From the NCBI GenBank assembly GCA_963829545.1, contig CAWHIX010000008.1, forward strand, positions 453,485 through 517,484: a DNA stretch of 64,000 bases. Direction: 5' to 3'. The position numbers and the translations under genes were made by a program. This document shows positions 8,615-17,043 of this stretch, piece after piece. Each line of letters begins with the position of its first letter. The stretch's first letter is position 1. A model generated the notes under the pieces. The model was not told the DNA's origin. It made no database searches and was given only the letters and a program-made list of their open reading frames with translations. The stretch is from JAXGXJ01 sp963829545 (GTDB lineage: Bacteria; Actinomycetota; Thermoleophilia; RBG-16-64-13).

Positions 8615-8991
8615 CTACTCCGGCGCCCGGTGCGCCGTCGGCCTTGGGGGAGGCGACCCCGAAGAGTGCCGGTCCGATCCTGGCGACCTACCGGGTCGGC
8701 CGAGTGCGCGGCCCAGCAGCAGTACCACTGTCAGAAGAAGACAGCGTTCCCGCCAGCGCCGCGACGGCGGTGCTCACCCTGCCGTCTCCCAGCCAGGGAA
8801 ACTGGTAGTCGGCGAAAGGTGAGAAGCTCCAGACCGGGCCCGTGGCGGCTTCCTCGAAGCCCTTGTCGATGGCCACCCGCTCCAGTCCGTCCGGAGAGCC
8901 GGACGCGAAGGGAGAGACGAATACCCCGAGTGCAAGGGCGACCACGAGGCCGGCGACCACGAAGGTGCCCGATCCGCCGTCTTCTTGTCAT
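8615..8991 (-). CDS. PDGLE-domain subunit (CbiN/NikN-like) of the metal transporter, two frameshifts
   Basis: A small two-helix accessory subunit. It shows an N-terminal helix (VVAGLVVALALGVFVSPFA), the diagnostic SPDGLERVA loop, FADYQFPWLGDG, and a second helix LLLTVVLLLGRALG. ATG at 8991 gives MTRRRRIG; dropping one G from the GGG near 8967 joins it to TFVVAGL. The second helix needs another one-base shift near 8740 and then ends at a TAG (8615) just before cbiQ. It replaces CbiN in many CbiM/NikM systems. Confidence 0.8.
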
Positions 8992-8993
8992 AC

Positions 8994-9681
8994 CTAGACC
9001 CGGCGGCGGACCGGCGGCGGAGACACCTTCCGGGGTCTGCGGAAGTGGGTAAGACGTCTTGACCAGGTCGGGTCGGGCCGCCAGCACTCCGGCTACCACT
9101 ATCACAGTGATGAAGGCTTCGCCTAGGCCGATCACCATGTGGATGGCGGTCATCGTGGGCAGGGCGATCCCCAGCGGCACGGTGCCGGACACCGCCAGTT
9201 CCAGGGCCGCAGCCGCGGACCCGAGCACAATAGCGGCCCAGGAGCCGAGTGCCAGGGCGAGGAAGTAGCCGGACGGGCTGGAGGGCAGTACCCGCTTCAG
9301 CAGGTAGAAGACGCCGCCTCCCAGGAACACACCGATCACGGCCATATTGAAGACATTGGCACCGAGCGCCGTCAGACCCCCGTCGCCCATGACCAGTGCC
9401 TGCACCACAACAACCACGGTCATCACCAGCGTGGCCGCCCAGGGCCCCAGGAGGGCCACGGCCAGAACGGCGCCCAGGAAGTGCCCGCTGGTACCTCCCG
9501 CTATGGGGAAGTTGAGCATCTGGGCCGCGAAGATGAAGGCTGCGGTGACACCCAGGAGAGGGACGGTGCGCTCGCCCAAGTCCGCCGCCGTCCTCTTGGC
9601 CGCGTAGGCGACCACTCCCGCAGAGACGGCGCCCGCAGCCAGGGCAGTCGGAGCGTCCAGGAAGCCGTCGGGGATGTGCAT
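8994..9681 (-). CDS. cbiM: Nickel/cobalt ECF transporter substrate-binding membrane protein
   Basis: Begins MHIPDGFLD, whose N-terminal Met-His forms the metal site in CbiM/NikM. It continues with VAYAAKRTAADL, LLGVTAAFIFAAQMLNFPIAGGTSGHFLGA and VMGDGGLTALGANVFNM, all CbiM landmarks, over about seven membrane segments. First gene of the transport operon, 5 nt after the Fur-family regulator. The end is uncertain: the annotated frame reads through, and a one-base indel near the C-terminus would use the TAG at 8994-8996, immediately before the next ATG. Confidence 0.9.
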
Positions 9682-9686
9682 CCGTT

Positions 9687-10187
9687 CTATCCCTTCTCGG
9701 TGGAGAGCAGATGGGGCGCCGGTGCCGCCGACGGAGCCTCGGCATCCGCTCGGCCGGGGGTCTCCTCGGCGTCGGTCCCCCCGACGCAACCAGCGCAGAG
9801 ACCGAACAGGGTGGCCTCCCGCAAGGAGAAGCCCTGACTTTCCCGAAGGGCGGGACCGAGGCCGACGAGGTCCTCGTCGTGGACGTGGACCACTCGCCCG
9901 CAGATCTCGCAGACGAGGTGGTGGTGGGGGACCTCTTCCTCCACCTCGAAGAAGCGCCGCGCGGGTCCGAGGCGTGTCTCCCGCACAAGTTTGAGGCCCA
10001 CCAAAAGGTCCAGCGTGCGATAGACGGTGGAGTTGTTGACATGGGGGAAGTCCTGCTGGATGCGGGCACAGATGTCCTCGGCGCTTAGATGGTCTCCCGA
10101 CGACCGCAACACGTCCCACACCAGCGTGCGCTGGGGCGTGAGACGGTAGCCGAGTTCTTGCAGTGTGCGGGTGGCATGATGAGTCAT
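9687..10187 (-). CDS. Fur-family metal regulator, probably nickel-responsive (Nur-like)
   Basis: A 166-residue Fur-fold repressor. The DNA-binding domain has ELGYRLTPQRTLVWDVL and NNSTVYRTLDLL, and the dimerisation domain carries the metal-site string EEVPHHHLVCEICGRVVHVHD plus a later C-x2-C (LCAGC). The start was placed at ATG 10187 because homology begins there; an upstream in-frame start at 10226 lies across the operator. It is the first gene of the divergon with selD and is followed by cbiM, so it likely controls nickel or cobalt uptake and itself. Confidence 0.88.
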   Translation of the reverse strand: MTHHATRTLQELGYRLTPQRTLVWDVLRSSGDHLSAEDICARIQQDFPHVNNSTVYRTLDLLVGLKLVRETRLGPARRFFEVEEEVPHHHLVCEICGRVVHVHDEDLVGLGPALRESQGFSLREATLFGLCAGCVGGTDAEETPGRADAEAPSAAPAPHLLSTEKG

Positions 10188-10192
10188 CGCAG

Positions 10193-10209
10193 TTGCAAAC
10201 ATATTGCAG
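10193..10209. promoter_or_regulatory. Nur-box-like operator in front of the Fur-family regulator
   Basis: TTGCAA-ACATA-TTGCAG, an inverted repeat with perfect TGCAA/TTGCA core arms and a 5-nt spacer. It matches the published Streptomyces Nur box pattern (tTGCaa-N5-ttGCAA). It ends 6 nt upstream of the regulator's ATG, so binding would block its expression and that of the transporter operon. A nickel link is inference from this match plus the adjacent CbiM-type transporter. Confidence 0.68.
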
Positions 10210-10295
10210 AAGCAGGACGGTGTCAACTCGGCGTTGGCCGGGCGCTCGGTCGTCTGCTAGGCTGACGGCACGCACGGGAAAGGAGGTGACGGCTG

Positions 10296-11348
10296 ATGGC
10301 GCTACCGCGACTCACGACGCTCTCGCACGGCTCCGGCTGAGCATGCAAAGTGGGCCCCAAGGACTTGGGGCAGGTCATGGCCATGCTGCCTAAGGTCGAG
10401 GACGCCGCCCTTCTGGTTGGTTCCGACACCCTGGACGACGCTGCCGTCTACCGTCTCACCGACGATCTTGCCCTGGTGCAGACGGTCGACTTCTTCACGC
10501 CCGTGGTCGACGACCCCTACGACTTCGGCCGCATCGCGGCGGCCAACGCCTTCTCCGACATCTATGCGATGGGAGGGCGGCCGCTGACCGCGCTCAACAT
10601 CGTCTGTTTTCCCTCGGATGTGCTACCCCTTGAGGTGCTGGGGCGGATCCTGCAGGGTGGGGCCGAGACGGCCCGGCTGGCCGGAGCCACCATCGTGGGT
10701 GGCCACACCATCGACGACCCCGAGCCCAAGTACGGCATGGCCGTCACGGGGCTTCTGCGGCCGGGCACAGAACTGACGAACGCAGCCGCGGTGGTGGACG
10801 ATCTCCTGGTGCTGACGAAGCCACTGGGTACGGGCATCATCGCCACGGCCATCAAGCGCGACTCGGCCTCGCCGGCCGTCGTTGCGGCGGCCACGGCCTC
10901 CATGGCCGCCCTGAACCGGGTCGGGTCGGAGATCGCGCGGGAGCAGGGGGTGCGCGCCGTCACCGACATCACCGGTTTCGGGCTCCTGGGCCACGTGAGC
11001 GAGATGTGCCGGGCCAGCGGCGTGTCCGCCGAACTGTGGTTCGACCGGCTGCCTCTTCTGCCGGGGGCGGCGGAACTGGCGGCAGAGGGGGTCGTCCCGG
11101 GCGGCACCAAGCGCAACCTCGAGTATGTGGAAGGCTGGACCGCGTTCGATCCCGCTCTGGCGCCCTGGGAGAGGCTGCTGATCGCCGACGCGCAGACGTC
11201 AGGCGGCCTGGTGCTGGCGGTTCCTCCCGATGCGCTCGACGCCACCGTGCAGGCGCTGGTGCTCGGAGGCACTCAAGCGGCGGCTGTGATAGGCAAGATG
11301 GTGCCCGCCGGTGACCCGTTGCTCAGGGTACGGGTCGCGGGGGCCTAG
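10296..11348 (+). CDS. selD: Selenide, water dikinase, itself a selenoprotein (UGA codon 15)
   Basis: Makes selenophosphate from selenide and ATP for selenocysteine and selenouridine synthesis. ATG 10296 follows an ideal AAGGAGGTGA (10280-10289). The frame reads LTTLSHGSG-UGA-ACK-VGPKDL, so UGA 10338-10340 falls exactly where SelD has its catalytic Cys/Sec (G-S-G-[U/C]-x-C-K). Downstream are FTPVVDDPYDFGRIAAANAFSD in pieces, GGHTIDDPEPKYG and DITGFGLLGH, all SelD landmarks, and the length (350 aa) is typical. Conventional callers would start at an internal codon and lose the active site. Confidence 0.93.
10354..10371 (+). promoter_or_regulatory. bSECIS-like hairpin in selD
   Basis: A 7-bp perfect stem GCCCCAA/TTGGGGC with loop GGAC. 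The loop begins 21 nt after the UGA at 10338-10340. Position and a G in the apical loop fit bacterial SECIS elements that recruit SelB. Read by eye. Confidence 0.65.
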
Positions 11349-11384
11349 GCGAGGCGGAGGGCGAGCGGAGCAGCAGTGCTCTCG

Positions 11385-11738
11385 TCAGACGGTCTGTTCC
11401 TTGAGAACGGCCGCCTCGGCTTCCTCTCTGGTCTCGAACAAGCGGAAACAGGGGTCCACGAGCAGACCGACGATCTCCAGTAGTCGGCGGGTGTTCGCGT
11501 TGGGTCCTATCGCCCCCAGCCATCCCCGATCGCGCAGTTGCCGAACGCCGGAGAGCAGCACGGAGAGTCCGCCGCTGTCGATGTACGTGACCTTCTGGAG
11601 GTCAAGGAAGACGATGTTGTTCCCAGCTTCGATGGCCTCGGAGAGAGCCACTTCCAGCGATCCACAGGTGCTGTGGTCTATGTCTCCCCGCGTCTCCAGG
11701 AGAGGGAGATCTCCGAGACTGGTGATTCTCACGTCCAT
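11385..11738 (-). CDS. STAS-domain anti-sigma-factor antagonist-like protein
   Basis: A 117-residue single-domain STAS protein. It has LPLLETRGDIDHSTCGSLEVAL and the conserved phosphorylation loop YIDSGGLSVLLSG (Ser of the D-S-x-G-L motif present), as in SpoIIAA/RsbV. ATG 11738; an upstream extension in the open frame is not homologous. It is a single gene, convergent with selD. No kinase (RsbW-like) partner lies nearby, so its regulatory partner is unknown. Confidence 0.86.
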   Translation of the reverse strand: MDVRITSLGDLPLLETRGDIDHSTCGSLEVALSEAIEAGNNIVFLDLQKVTYIDSGGLSVLLSGVRQLRDRGWLGAIGPNANTRRLLEIVGLLVDPCFRLFETREEAEAAVLKEQTV

Positions 11739-11996
11739 GCACACCCGCCTGGTACTGGTTTGTAGTCCCCGCGCCTCAGCTGGAGAAAGAGCGACTCTCA
11801 CGATGCTATCACACAGCCTATTCCTGAATGTGCTTGACCACCGCGGTAAGGGAGTGGTCTTCCCGAATCCAGGGCATCCTGGTACCCCCCAGGGTTAGGG
11901 GCCAGAGCGGGTCTGGAGCGTGACCTTGCCGGGCGGGGGTCGAAAAGCGTGTGTTACCATTACCGGGCGCAGTCCATCGGCGACAAAGAGGTCAGC

Positions 11997-13442
11997 GTGC
12001 GCATCACCTTCATCGAACCGGCCGCTCCGGGCTTCCATGTGTACAGTTTCGTCAAGCAACTTCGGCTGGGGCTTCCCCTGCTCGGGGCCATGCTCACCCA
12101 GCGCGGTCATGAAGTACGGGTCTATGCGGAGACGCTGAGCGACGTCGATTGGGATGACGTGCTCTCCTCCGACCTCGTGGGAATATCCACGACCACCTCC
12201 ACGGCCATCCGCGCCTACCGCTACGCTCAGCGCTGCCGGGATGCCGGGCTCCCCGTCGTCATGGGTGGTCCGCACGTGACCTTCCTGGCCGACGAAGCCA
12301 TGGACTTCTGCGACTACGTCATCAGGAACGAGGGCGAAGGCCCGCTCATGGAGCTGGTCGACTATCTCCAGGGTCGCGGCTCGCTGGAGGACATCCTCGG
12401 CCTCACGTATCGGGACAAGGACGGCGGCGTGGTCAACAACCCTGATCGCCCGCTTCTCACCTCTCTGACCGACCTGCCCTGGCCGGACATGAATCTGGTG
12501 GTGGGTGGGGAGAAGGTCTCGCCTGCCCCTATCCTGGCCTCTCGAGGCTGTCCTTTCGACTGCGAGTTCTGCTCAGTGGTACTCATGTTCGGAAGAAGGG
12601 TGCGCACCATCGAGCCGGCCGAGGTGGTCAAGCACCTCAAGCGCACGGGCTCCGAGAAGACCTTCTTCTACGACGACAACTTCTTCATCAGCAAGCGCCG
12701 GGGCAAAGAGCTCTTGCGCGAGATGATCAAGGCCGGTGTAGAAACTCATTTCTTCGCCCAGATACGCGTCGACTCGGTGTGCAAGAACGGTGAGATCGAC
12801 CAGGAACTTCTCGACCTGTTGTGGGAGGCCGGGTGCCGCATCACCTATCTGGGGCTCGAGTCCATCAACCCGGCCACGCTCAAGGAATACCACAAGGAGT
12901 CCAGTGTGGAGGACATGCGTGGCGGTCTGGAAGCCCTTTCGAAGCGGGGCATCAAGACCCATGGCATGTTCGTGTTCGGGGCCGACGCCGACACCCCCGA
13001 TTCCCTTCTCAAGACGGCCGATTTCGCTGTGGAATACGGACTGAACAGTGCGCAATTCCTGGCGCTCACCCCTCTGCCGGGCACTCGCCAGACGGCACAG
13101 TTCGAGGCCGAGGGACGCATCTTCACCAAGAACTGGAGCCTCTACGACGGTCACCATGTGGTGTTCTGGCCCAAGCAGATGACGCCCTTCGAGTTGCAGG
13201 AGGTGGTGCTGGCGGCGCACAAACGCTTCTACAGCGCCTGGCAGTTCCTGAACCCCAAGCCCAATACGCCCATCTATCACAAGCACCGTTTCGAGGGATA
13301 TCTCATAGCGAGGGCCTGGGAGCACGTGCGGGAGAATCGGGCCTTCCTGCGCGAGCTGAAGGAACTCTCCGATACTCAGCCCAGACCGAGCGCGCTTTCG
13401 TCCGGCCTCGCCCGCTCCGGGTTCGAGACCATCACCCAGTAG
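11997..13442 (+). CDS. B12-binding-domain radical SAM protein
   Basis: About 481 residues. The N-terminal ~130 residues are a cobalamin-binding domain (RLGLPLLGAMLTQRGHEVRVY, LVGISTTTSTAIRAYRYA, VMGGPHVTFLADEA). Then comes the radical SAM cluster motif SRGCPFDCEFCSV (C-x3-C-x2-C), with FFYDDNFFISKR and ITYLGLESINPATLKEYHK in the barrel. GTG 11997 was chosen because homology starts there; the open frame extends to 11949. Similar to the BchE/P-methylase superfamily; substrate unknown. It stands alone between a STAS gene and parA. Confidence 0.88.
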   Translation: MRITFIEPAAPGFHVYSFVKQLRLGLPLLGAMLTQRGHEVRVYAETLSDVDWDDVLSSDLVGISTTTSTAIRAYRYAQRCRDAGLPVVMGGPHVTFLADEAMDFCDYVIRNEGEGPLMELVDYLQGRGSLEDILGLTYRDKDGGVVNNPDRPLLTSLTDLPWPDMNLVVGGEKVSPAPILASRGCPFDCEFCSVVLMFGRRVRTIEPAEVVKHLKRTGSEKTFFYDDNFFISKRRGKELLREMIKAGVETHFFAQIRVDSVCKNGEIDQELLDLLWEAGCRITYLGLESINPATLKEYHKESSVEDMRGGLEALSKRGIKTHGMFVFGADADTPDSLLKTADFAVEYGLNSAQFLALTPLPGTRQTAQFEAEGRIFTKNWSLYDGHHVVFWPKQMTPFELQEVVLAAHKRFYSAWQFLNPKPNTPIYHKHRFEGYLIARAWEHVRENRAFLRELKELSDTQPRPSALSSGLARSGFETITQ

Positions 13443-13545
13443 CGCGCTGAGGAGTCACTGCGTGTCGGAGGCAGGCAAAACGCCTCCGGGTGCGAAATGA
13501 TTATCTCGTATACTCGATGCGTCGCTGACGACTGAGGAGAACCGT

Positions 13546-14304
13546 TTGGCCAAAGTCGTGGCCTTTGCTAATCAGAAGGGCGGCGTGGCCAAGACCACGA
13601 CGACCATCAATCTTGGGGTAGCCCTCCAGGAGTTGGGCCACCGCGTCCTTGCTGTGGACCTGGACCCGCAGGGCAATCTCACCATGAGCTTCGGGCTGAA
13701 CCCTGATTCGGTGCGCCCCAGCATGTTCGACGTGCTGGTCAACCAGATCAGCATCGAGGAGGCCCTCTTCCAGCGCGAACTTGACGTGGTGGTGTCGAGC
13801 ATCGACTTGGCGGCAGCCGAGATCGCCTTGAGTTCGCACATCGGGAGAGAGAGGGCGCTGAGTAAGGCCCTCATGCAGGTCAGCGACCGCTACGACTACA
13901 TATTCATCGATACGCCTCCCTCCTTGGGACTGCTCACCATAAACGCCTTGACGGCGGCCGACGCCATCATCGTCCCTGTTCAGTGCGAGTACCTTTCCTT
14001 ACGTGGCCTGGCCCAGTTGGAGCGCACCCTCGAACTGGTGCGTGAGAACCTCAACCCGAAGGTGCATATTGCCGGGATCCTGCCGACTATGTACGATTCA
14101 CGTACAGTGCACGGCCGAGAAGCTGTGGAAGTGCTCAGGAGCAGCTTTGGCGATCTGGTGTTTGAGACGGTAATCCGGAAGACCATCAGGTTCGCGGAGG
14201 CACCGGTCAAAGGAGAGTCCGTGCTCAAGTACGCGCCTGGGAGTGAAGCAGCCAATACCTATCGGCGGCTTGCGAGAGAGGTTCTCAATGGAAAAAAGAT
14301 CTAG
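13546..14304 (+). CDS. parA: ParA/Soj-family chromosome partitioning ATPase
   Basis: A 252-residue ParA. The deviant Walker A KGGVAKTTTTINLG carries both lysines, AVDLDPQGNLT follows, and the Walker B-like IFIDTPPSLGLLT and the C-terminal KGESVLKYAPGSEAANTYRRLAREV complete the fold. TTG start at 13546 has GAGGAG at 13534-13539. A TATACT-like -10 element lies about 35 nt upstream. No parB follows; instead the ftsZ start overlaps the 3' end, so the pair is cotranscribed. It could act as an Soj-like or a division-site-positioning (MinD/PldP-like) ATPase. Confidence 0.88.
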   Translation: MAKVVAFANQKGGVAKTTTTINLGVALQELGHRVLAVDLDPQGNLTMSFGLNPDSVRPSMFDVLVNQISIEEALFQRELDVVVSSIDLAAAEIALSSHIGRERALSKALMQVSDRYDYIFIDTPPSLGLLTINALTAADAIIVPVQCEYLSLRGLAQLERTLELVRENLNPKVHIAGILPTMYDSRTVHGREAVEVLRSSFGDLVFETVIRKTIRFAEAPVKGESVLKYAPGSEAANTYRRLAREVLNGKKI

Positions 14305-15682
14305 CATGAAGGAAAGCGGCCTCCACTCTCTCTTCCGGGCCACGGAGGCGCCCAAACAGCCCGAGGTCGGGATGGCGCCGCCCGCGCAGGGCGACCTGGG
14401 CACCGTCCCTTCCGCCGCCTCCGAGGGCATGGAGGAGACCGGCGCCGCTCGTCTCCCGAGCGAGGAGCACCAGAGCGACGAGCATCCCGTGAACAGGGCG
14501 GCGGACTCGGGCAGGCGCAGTCTCATCCAGCCGTCCCGCACCTTCCCGGCGGTGATCCGGGTGGTAGGTGTGGGCGGGGCGGGTACTAACGCGATCAACC
14601 GCATGCTGGAGACGGGGCTCGAAGGCGTGGAGTTTATAGCCATCAACACCGATGTCCAGGCCTTGTCCATGTGTGAGGCTGACCACAGGCTACGTATAGG
14701 CCGCGAACTGACCAAGGGTCTGGGCGGCGGGTCCGACCCCCAGATAGGACGGCAGGCCGCCGTCGCAGCCTACGATGAGATAAAGGCCATGCTCAAGGGT
14801 AGCGACATGGTCTTCATCACGGCGGGCGAGGGGGGCGGCACCGGAACCGGTGCCGCGCCGGTGGTGGCCGAGATAGCCAAGTCCCTCGGCGCACTCACAA
14901 TCGGGGTGGTGTCGCGCCCCTTCGGCTTCGAGGGCAGGCGTCGGGGCATGCAGGCCCTGGAAGGCATCCGTAGCCTGCGCGCCCGCGCCGACACCGTCAT
15001 AGTGGTCCCCAACGACAAGCTCCTGGAGGTGGCGGACCGGGGTACTTCCATGATCGCAGCACTTCGTCTCGCCGACGACGTCCTGCGTCAGGGCGTCCAG
15101 GGCATATGCGACCTGGTCACGGTCCCCGGCCTCATCAACCTCGATCTGGCCGACGTCCGCACCATCATGACGGGGGCGGGCACGGCGCACATGGGCATCG
15201 GACGTTCGCACGGGGAGCAGCGGGCCCAGAAGGCCGCCGAGACGGCCGTGAACTCCTCTCTGCTGGAGACCTCCATCGAGGGCGCTCGAGGCATCCTGCT
15301 GAACATCAGCGGCGGTTCCGACCTCTCTCTCCACGAGGTCAACGAGGTCGCGGAGATAATAAACGCCGCCGCCGATCCCGAGGCCAACATCATCTTCGGG
15401 GCCGTGGTGGACGAACGCCTGGGCGATACCATCCTGGTGACGGTGGTGGCAACCGGCTTCGACGCCACCAGCGAAGAGGTGATGACTAGGGAGTTGGACA
15501 GCCCGGCTCGGTTCGACCGCTCCATCGAGCGTCACGAACCCCTGCCGACCGTCGAGGTCCCCAAAGCCCCACCGGTCCCCGTCTCGCCGCCCAGCGGCGA
15601 GGGACGTGGAGACGGGGTGGGCGGCGCGCCCCAGGGTGCCCCGTCTGACGACGACCTGGAGGTCCCGCCCTTCCTACGCTGA
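14288..15682 (+). CDS. ftsZ: Cell division protein FtsZ
   Basis: Tubulin-like GTPase that forms the Z ring. GTP-binding features: VVGVGGAGTNAINRM, the tubulin signature GEGGGTGTGAAPVVAEIAK, and the catalytic T7 region. The C-terminal tail ends DDDLEVPPFLR, the conserved peptide that binds FtsA/SepF-type partners. ATG 14288 overlaps parA; the alternative is ATG 14306. A ~75-residue low-complexity segment precedes the globular domain, longer than the usual short N-terminal tail. It lies outside a dcw cluster. Confidence 0.95.
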   Translation: MEKRSSMKESGLHSLFRATEAPKQPEVGMAPPAQGDLGTVPSAASEGMEETGAARLPSEEHQSDEHPVNRAADSGRRSLIQPSRTFPAVIRVVGVGGAGTNAINRMLETGLEGVEFIAINTDVQALSMCEADHRLRIGRELTKGLGGGSDPQIGRQAAVAAYDEIKAMLKGSDMVFITAGEGGGTGTGAAPVVAEIAKSLGALTIGVVSRPFGFEGRRRGMQALEGIRSLRARADTVIVVPNDKLLEVADRGTSMIAALRLADDVLRQGVQGICDLVTVPGLINLDLADVRTIMTGAGTAHMGIGRSHGEQRAQKAAETAVNSSLLETSIEGARGILLNISGGSDLSLHEVNEVAEIINAAADPEANIIFGAVVDERLGDTILVTVVATGFDATSEEVMTRELDSPARFDRSIERHEPLPTVEVPKAPPVPVSPPSGEGRGDGVGGAPQGAPSDDDLEVPPFLR

Positions 15683-16132
15683 CCCGTCGAGCAGGTCGCG
15701 TTCGAAGTAGAGAACGGTCTTCTCGGCCAGGCCCAGGCGCCGGTAGAAGCGCTGCGCCTCGAGATTCCAGCTCTCGGCCGAGAGGAAGAGCCGGCTGCAG
15801 CCTCTGTCTCTCGCCAGGTTCTCGGCGGCCTCGAGCAGGCCCCGACCTACGCGTCGCCGGCGGCTCTCGGACGTCACCACCACGTCCTGGAGTTCGCACA
15901 CGGTGGAGGCGGACCAGGTACTGTAGGAGAAGATGAGGGCACACATGCCCACGATCGCGCCTTCGGCCACGGCCACGAGGAAGAAGTGCTCGGGCGAGGC
16001 GAATACGGCCTCGACGACGCTCTGCAGCCGTTCCCGGCCGGGAGGCGCGACGCCGTGATGCTGCATGATCTCGGTGAGGAGCGAGACGATGCAGCCGGCA
16101 TCGCTGGGGGTGGCGAGTCGATACGTGACCAT
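15674..16132 (-). CDS. GNAT-family N-acetyltransferase
   Basis: A 152-residue single GNAT domain: YRLATPSDAGCIVSLLTEI, then LQDVVVTSESRRRRVGRGLL (motif A, acetyl-CoA pyrophosphate loop R-R-x-x-G-x-G), and AQRFYRRLGLAEKTVLYFER (motif B). ATG 16132 is at the start of homology. It overlaps the ftsZ 3' end by 9 nt tail to tail and is divergent from the aminotransferase, with 17 nt between starts. Substrate unknown. Confidence 0.88.
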   Translation of the reverse strand: MVTYRLATPSDAGCIVSLLTEIMQHHGVAPPGRERLQSVVEAVFASPEHFFLVAVAEGAIVGMCALIFSYSTWSASTVCELQDVVVTSESRRRRVGRGLLEAAENLARDRGCSRLFLSAESWNLEAQRFYRRLGLAEKTVLYFERDLLDGSA

Positions 16133-16149
16133 CGAGGCGAGGGTAGCAG

Positions 16150-17043
16150 ATGAACGGTGAGTTGCTGTACTTGAACGGCGAGTTCGGTCCACTGGCCGAG
16201 GGCAAGGTGCCGGTGGAGGACCGCGGGTTCCAACTGGGCGACGGTGTGTACGAGGTCATCAAGGTGATGAACGGACGGCCCGTGTGGTTGGCCGACCACC
16301 TGGACAGGCTGCGGCGCAGTCTGGGGGCGCTGCGCCTCACCGACGCTCTTCAGGGGCACGACCTCGACTCCGTCTTGCCCGATCTCGTGGCCCGCTCCGG
16401 CCTGGACGAAGGCTCCATATACGTCCAGGTGACGCGGGGCGTAGCACCCAGGGACTTCGTCTTCCCCCACCCGCCGCACCCGACCGTCCTTGCTTACACT
16501 CGCGCTAAACGCTTCCCGGACCGAGACGAGATCCTGGCCGGCGTCACCCTGCACCCGGTGAGGGACCAGCGCTGGGCCCGCTGCGATATCAAGTCGACCA
16601 ACCTCTTGGCCTCCGTCTTGGCCAAGGAGGAAGCCTGGGAAGCCGGTGCCGACGAGGCGCTGTTCATAAGCCCCCGGGGAATGGTGCGGGAGGGTGGGTC
16701 TTCGAACGTGTTCGCCGTCTTGGACGGCGTGCTCCGCACCCATCCGCTGAACCGCCGCATCCTGGGCGGCGTCACCCGGCTGCACACGCTCGACATCGCC
16801 CGGCGCCTCGGTCATCCGGTGGTGGAGCGCGCCTTCAGTCTTACGGAGGTGGTGGGCCCTGGTAACCGCTGCAGCGAGTTCTTCACAGCGTCCACCACCA
16901 AGGACCTGTCGCCTGTCGTACGGATCGGCTCCACCGCCGTGGCCGACGGGCGGCCGGGGCCTGTCACCCTGGCCCTTCTGGAGGCCACGAGGGCCGAGCA
17001 GGCGGCTCTTGTAGGACGAAAGCCCCCCGGCGCATTGACTTAG
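16150..17043 (+). CDS. PLP class IV aminotransferase, D-amino-acid transaminase-like
   Basis: A 297-residue fold-type IV PLP enzyme. It starts LYLNGEFGPLAEGKVPVEDRGFQLGDGVYEVIKV, where DGVYEV and the following region fit D-alanine transaminase. The catalytic Lys is in CDIKSTNLL, with the Glu in MVREGGSSNVFAV. It probably makes D-glutamate/D-alanine for peptidoglycan, but branched-chain aminotransferase and ADC lyase share the fold. ATG 16150 has a GAGGGTAG Shine-Dalgarno. The 3' end overlaps convergent nfo by 80 nt. Confidence 0.85.
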   Translation: MNGELLYLNGEFGPLAEGKVPVEDRGFQLGDGVYEVIKVMNGRPVWLADHLDRLRRSLGALRLTDALQGHDLDSVLPDLVARSGLDEGSIYVQVTRGVAPRDFVFPHPPHPTVLAYTRAKRFPDRDEILAGVTLHPVRDQRWARCDIKSTNLLASVLAKEEAWEAGADEALFISPRGMVREGGSSNVFAVLDGVLRTHPLNRRILGGVTRLHTLDIARRLGHPVVERAFSLTEVVGPGNRCSEFFTASTTKDLSPVVRIGSTAVADGRPGPVTLALLEATRAEQAALVGRKPPGALT

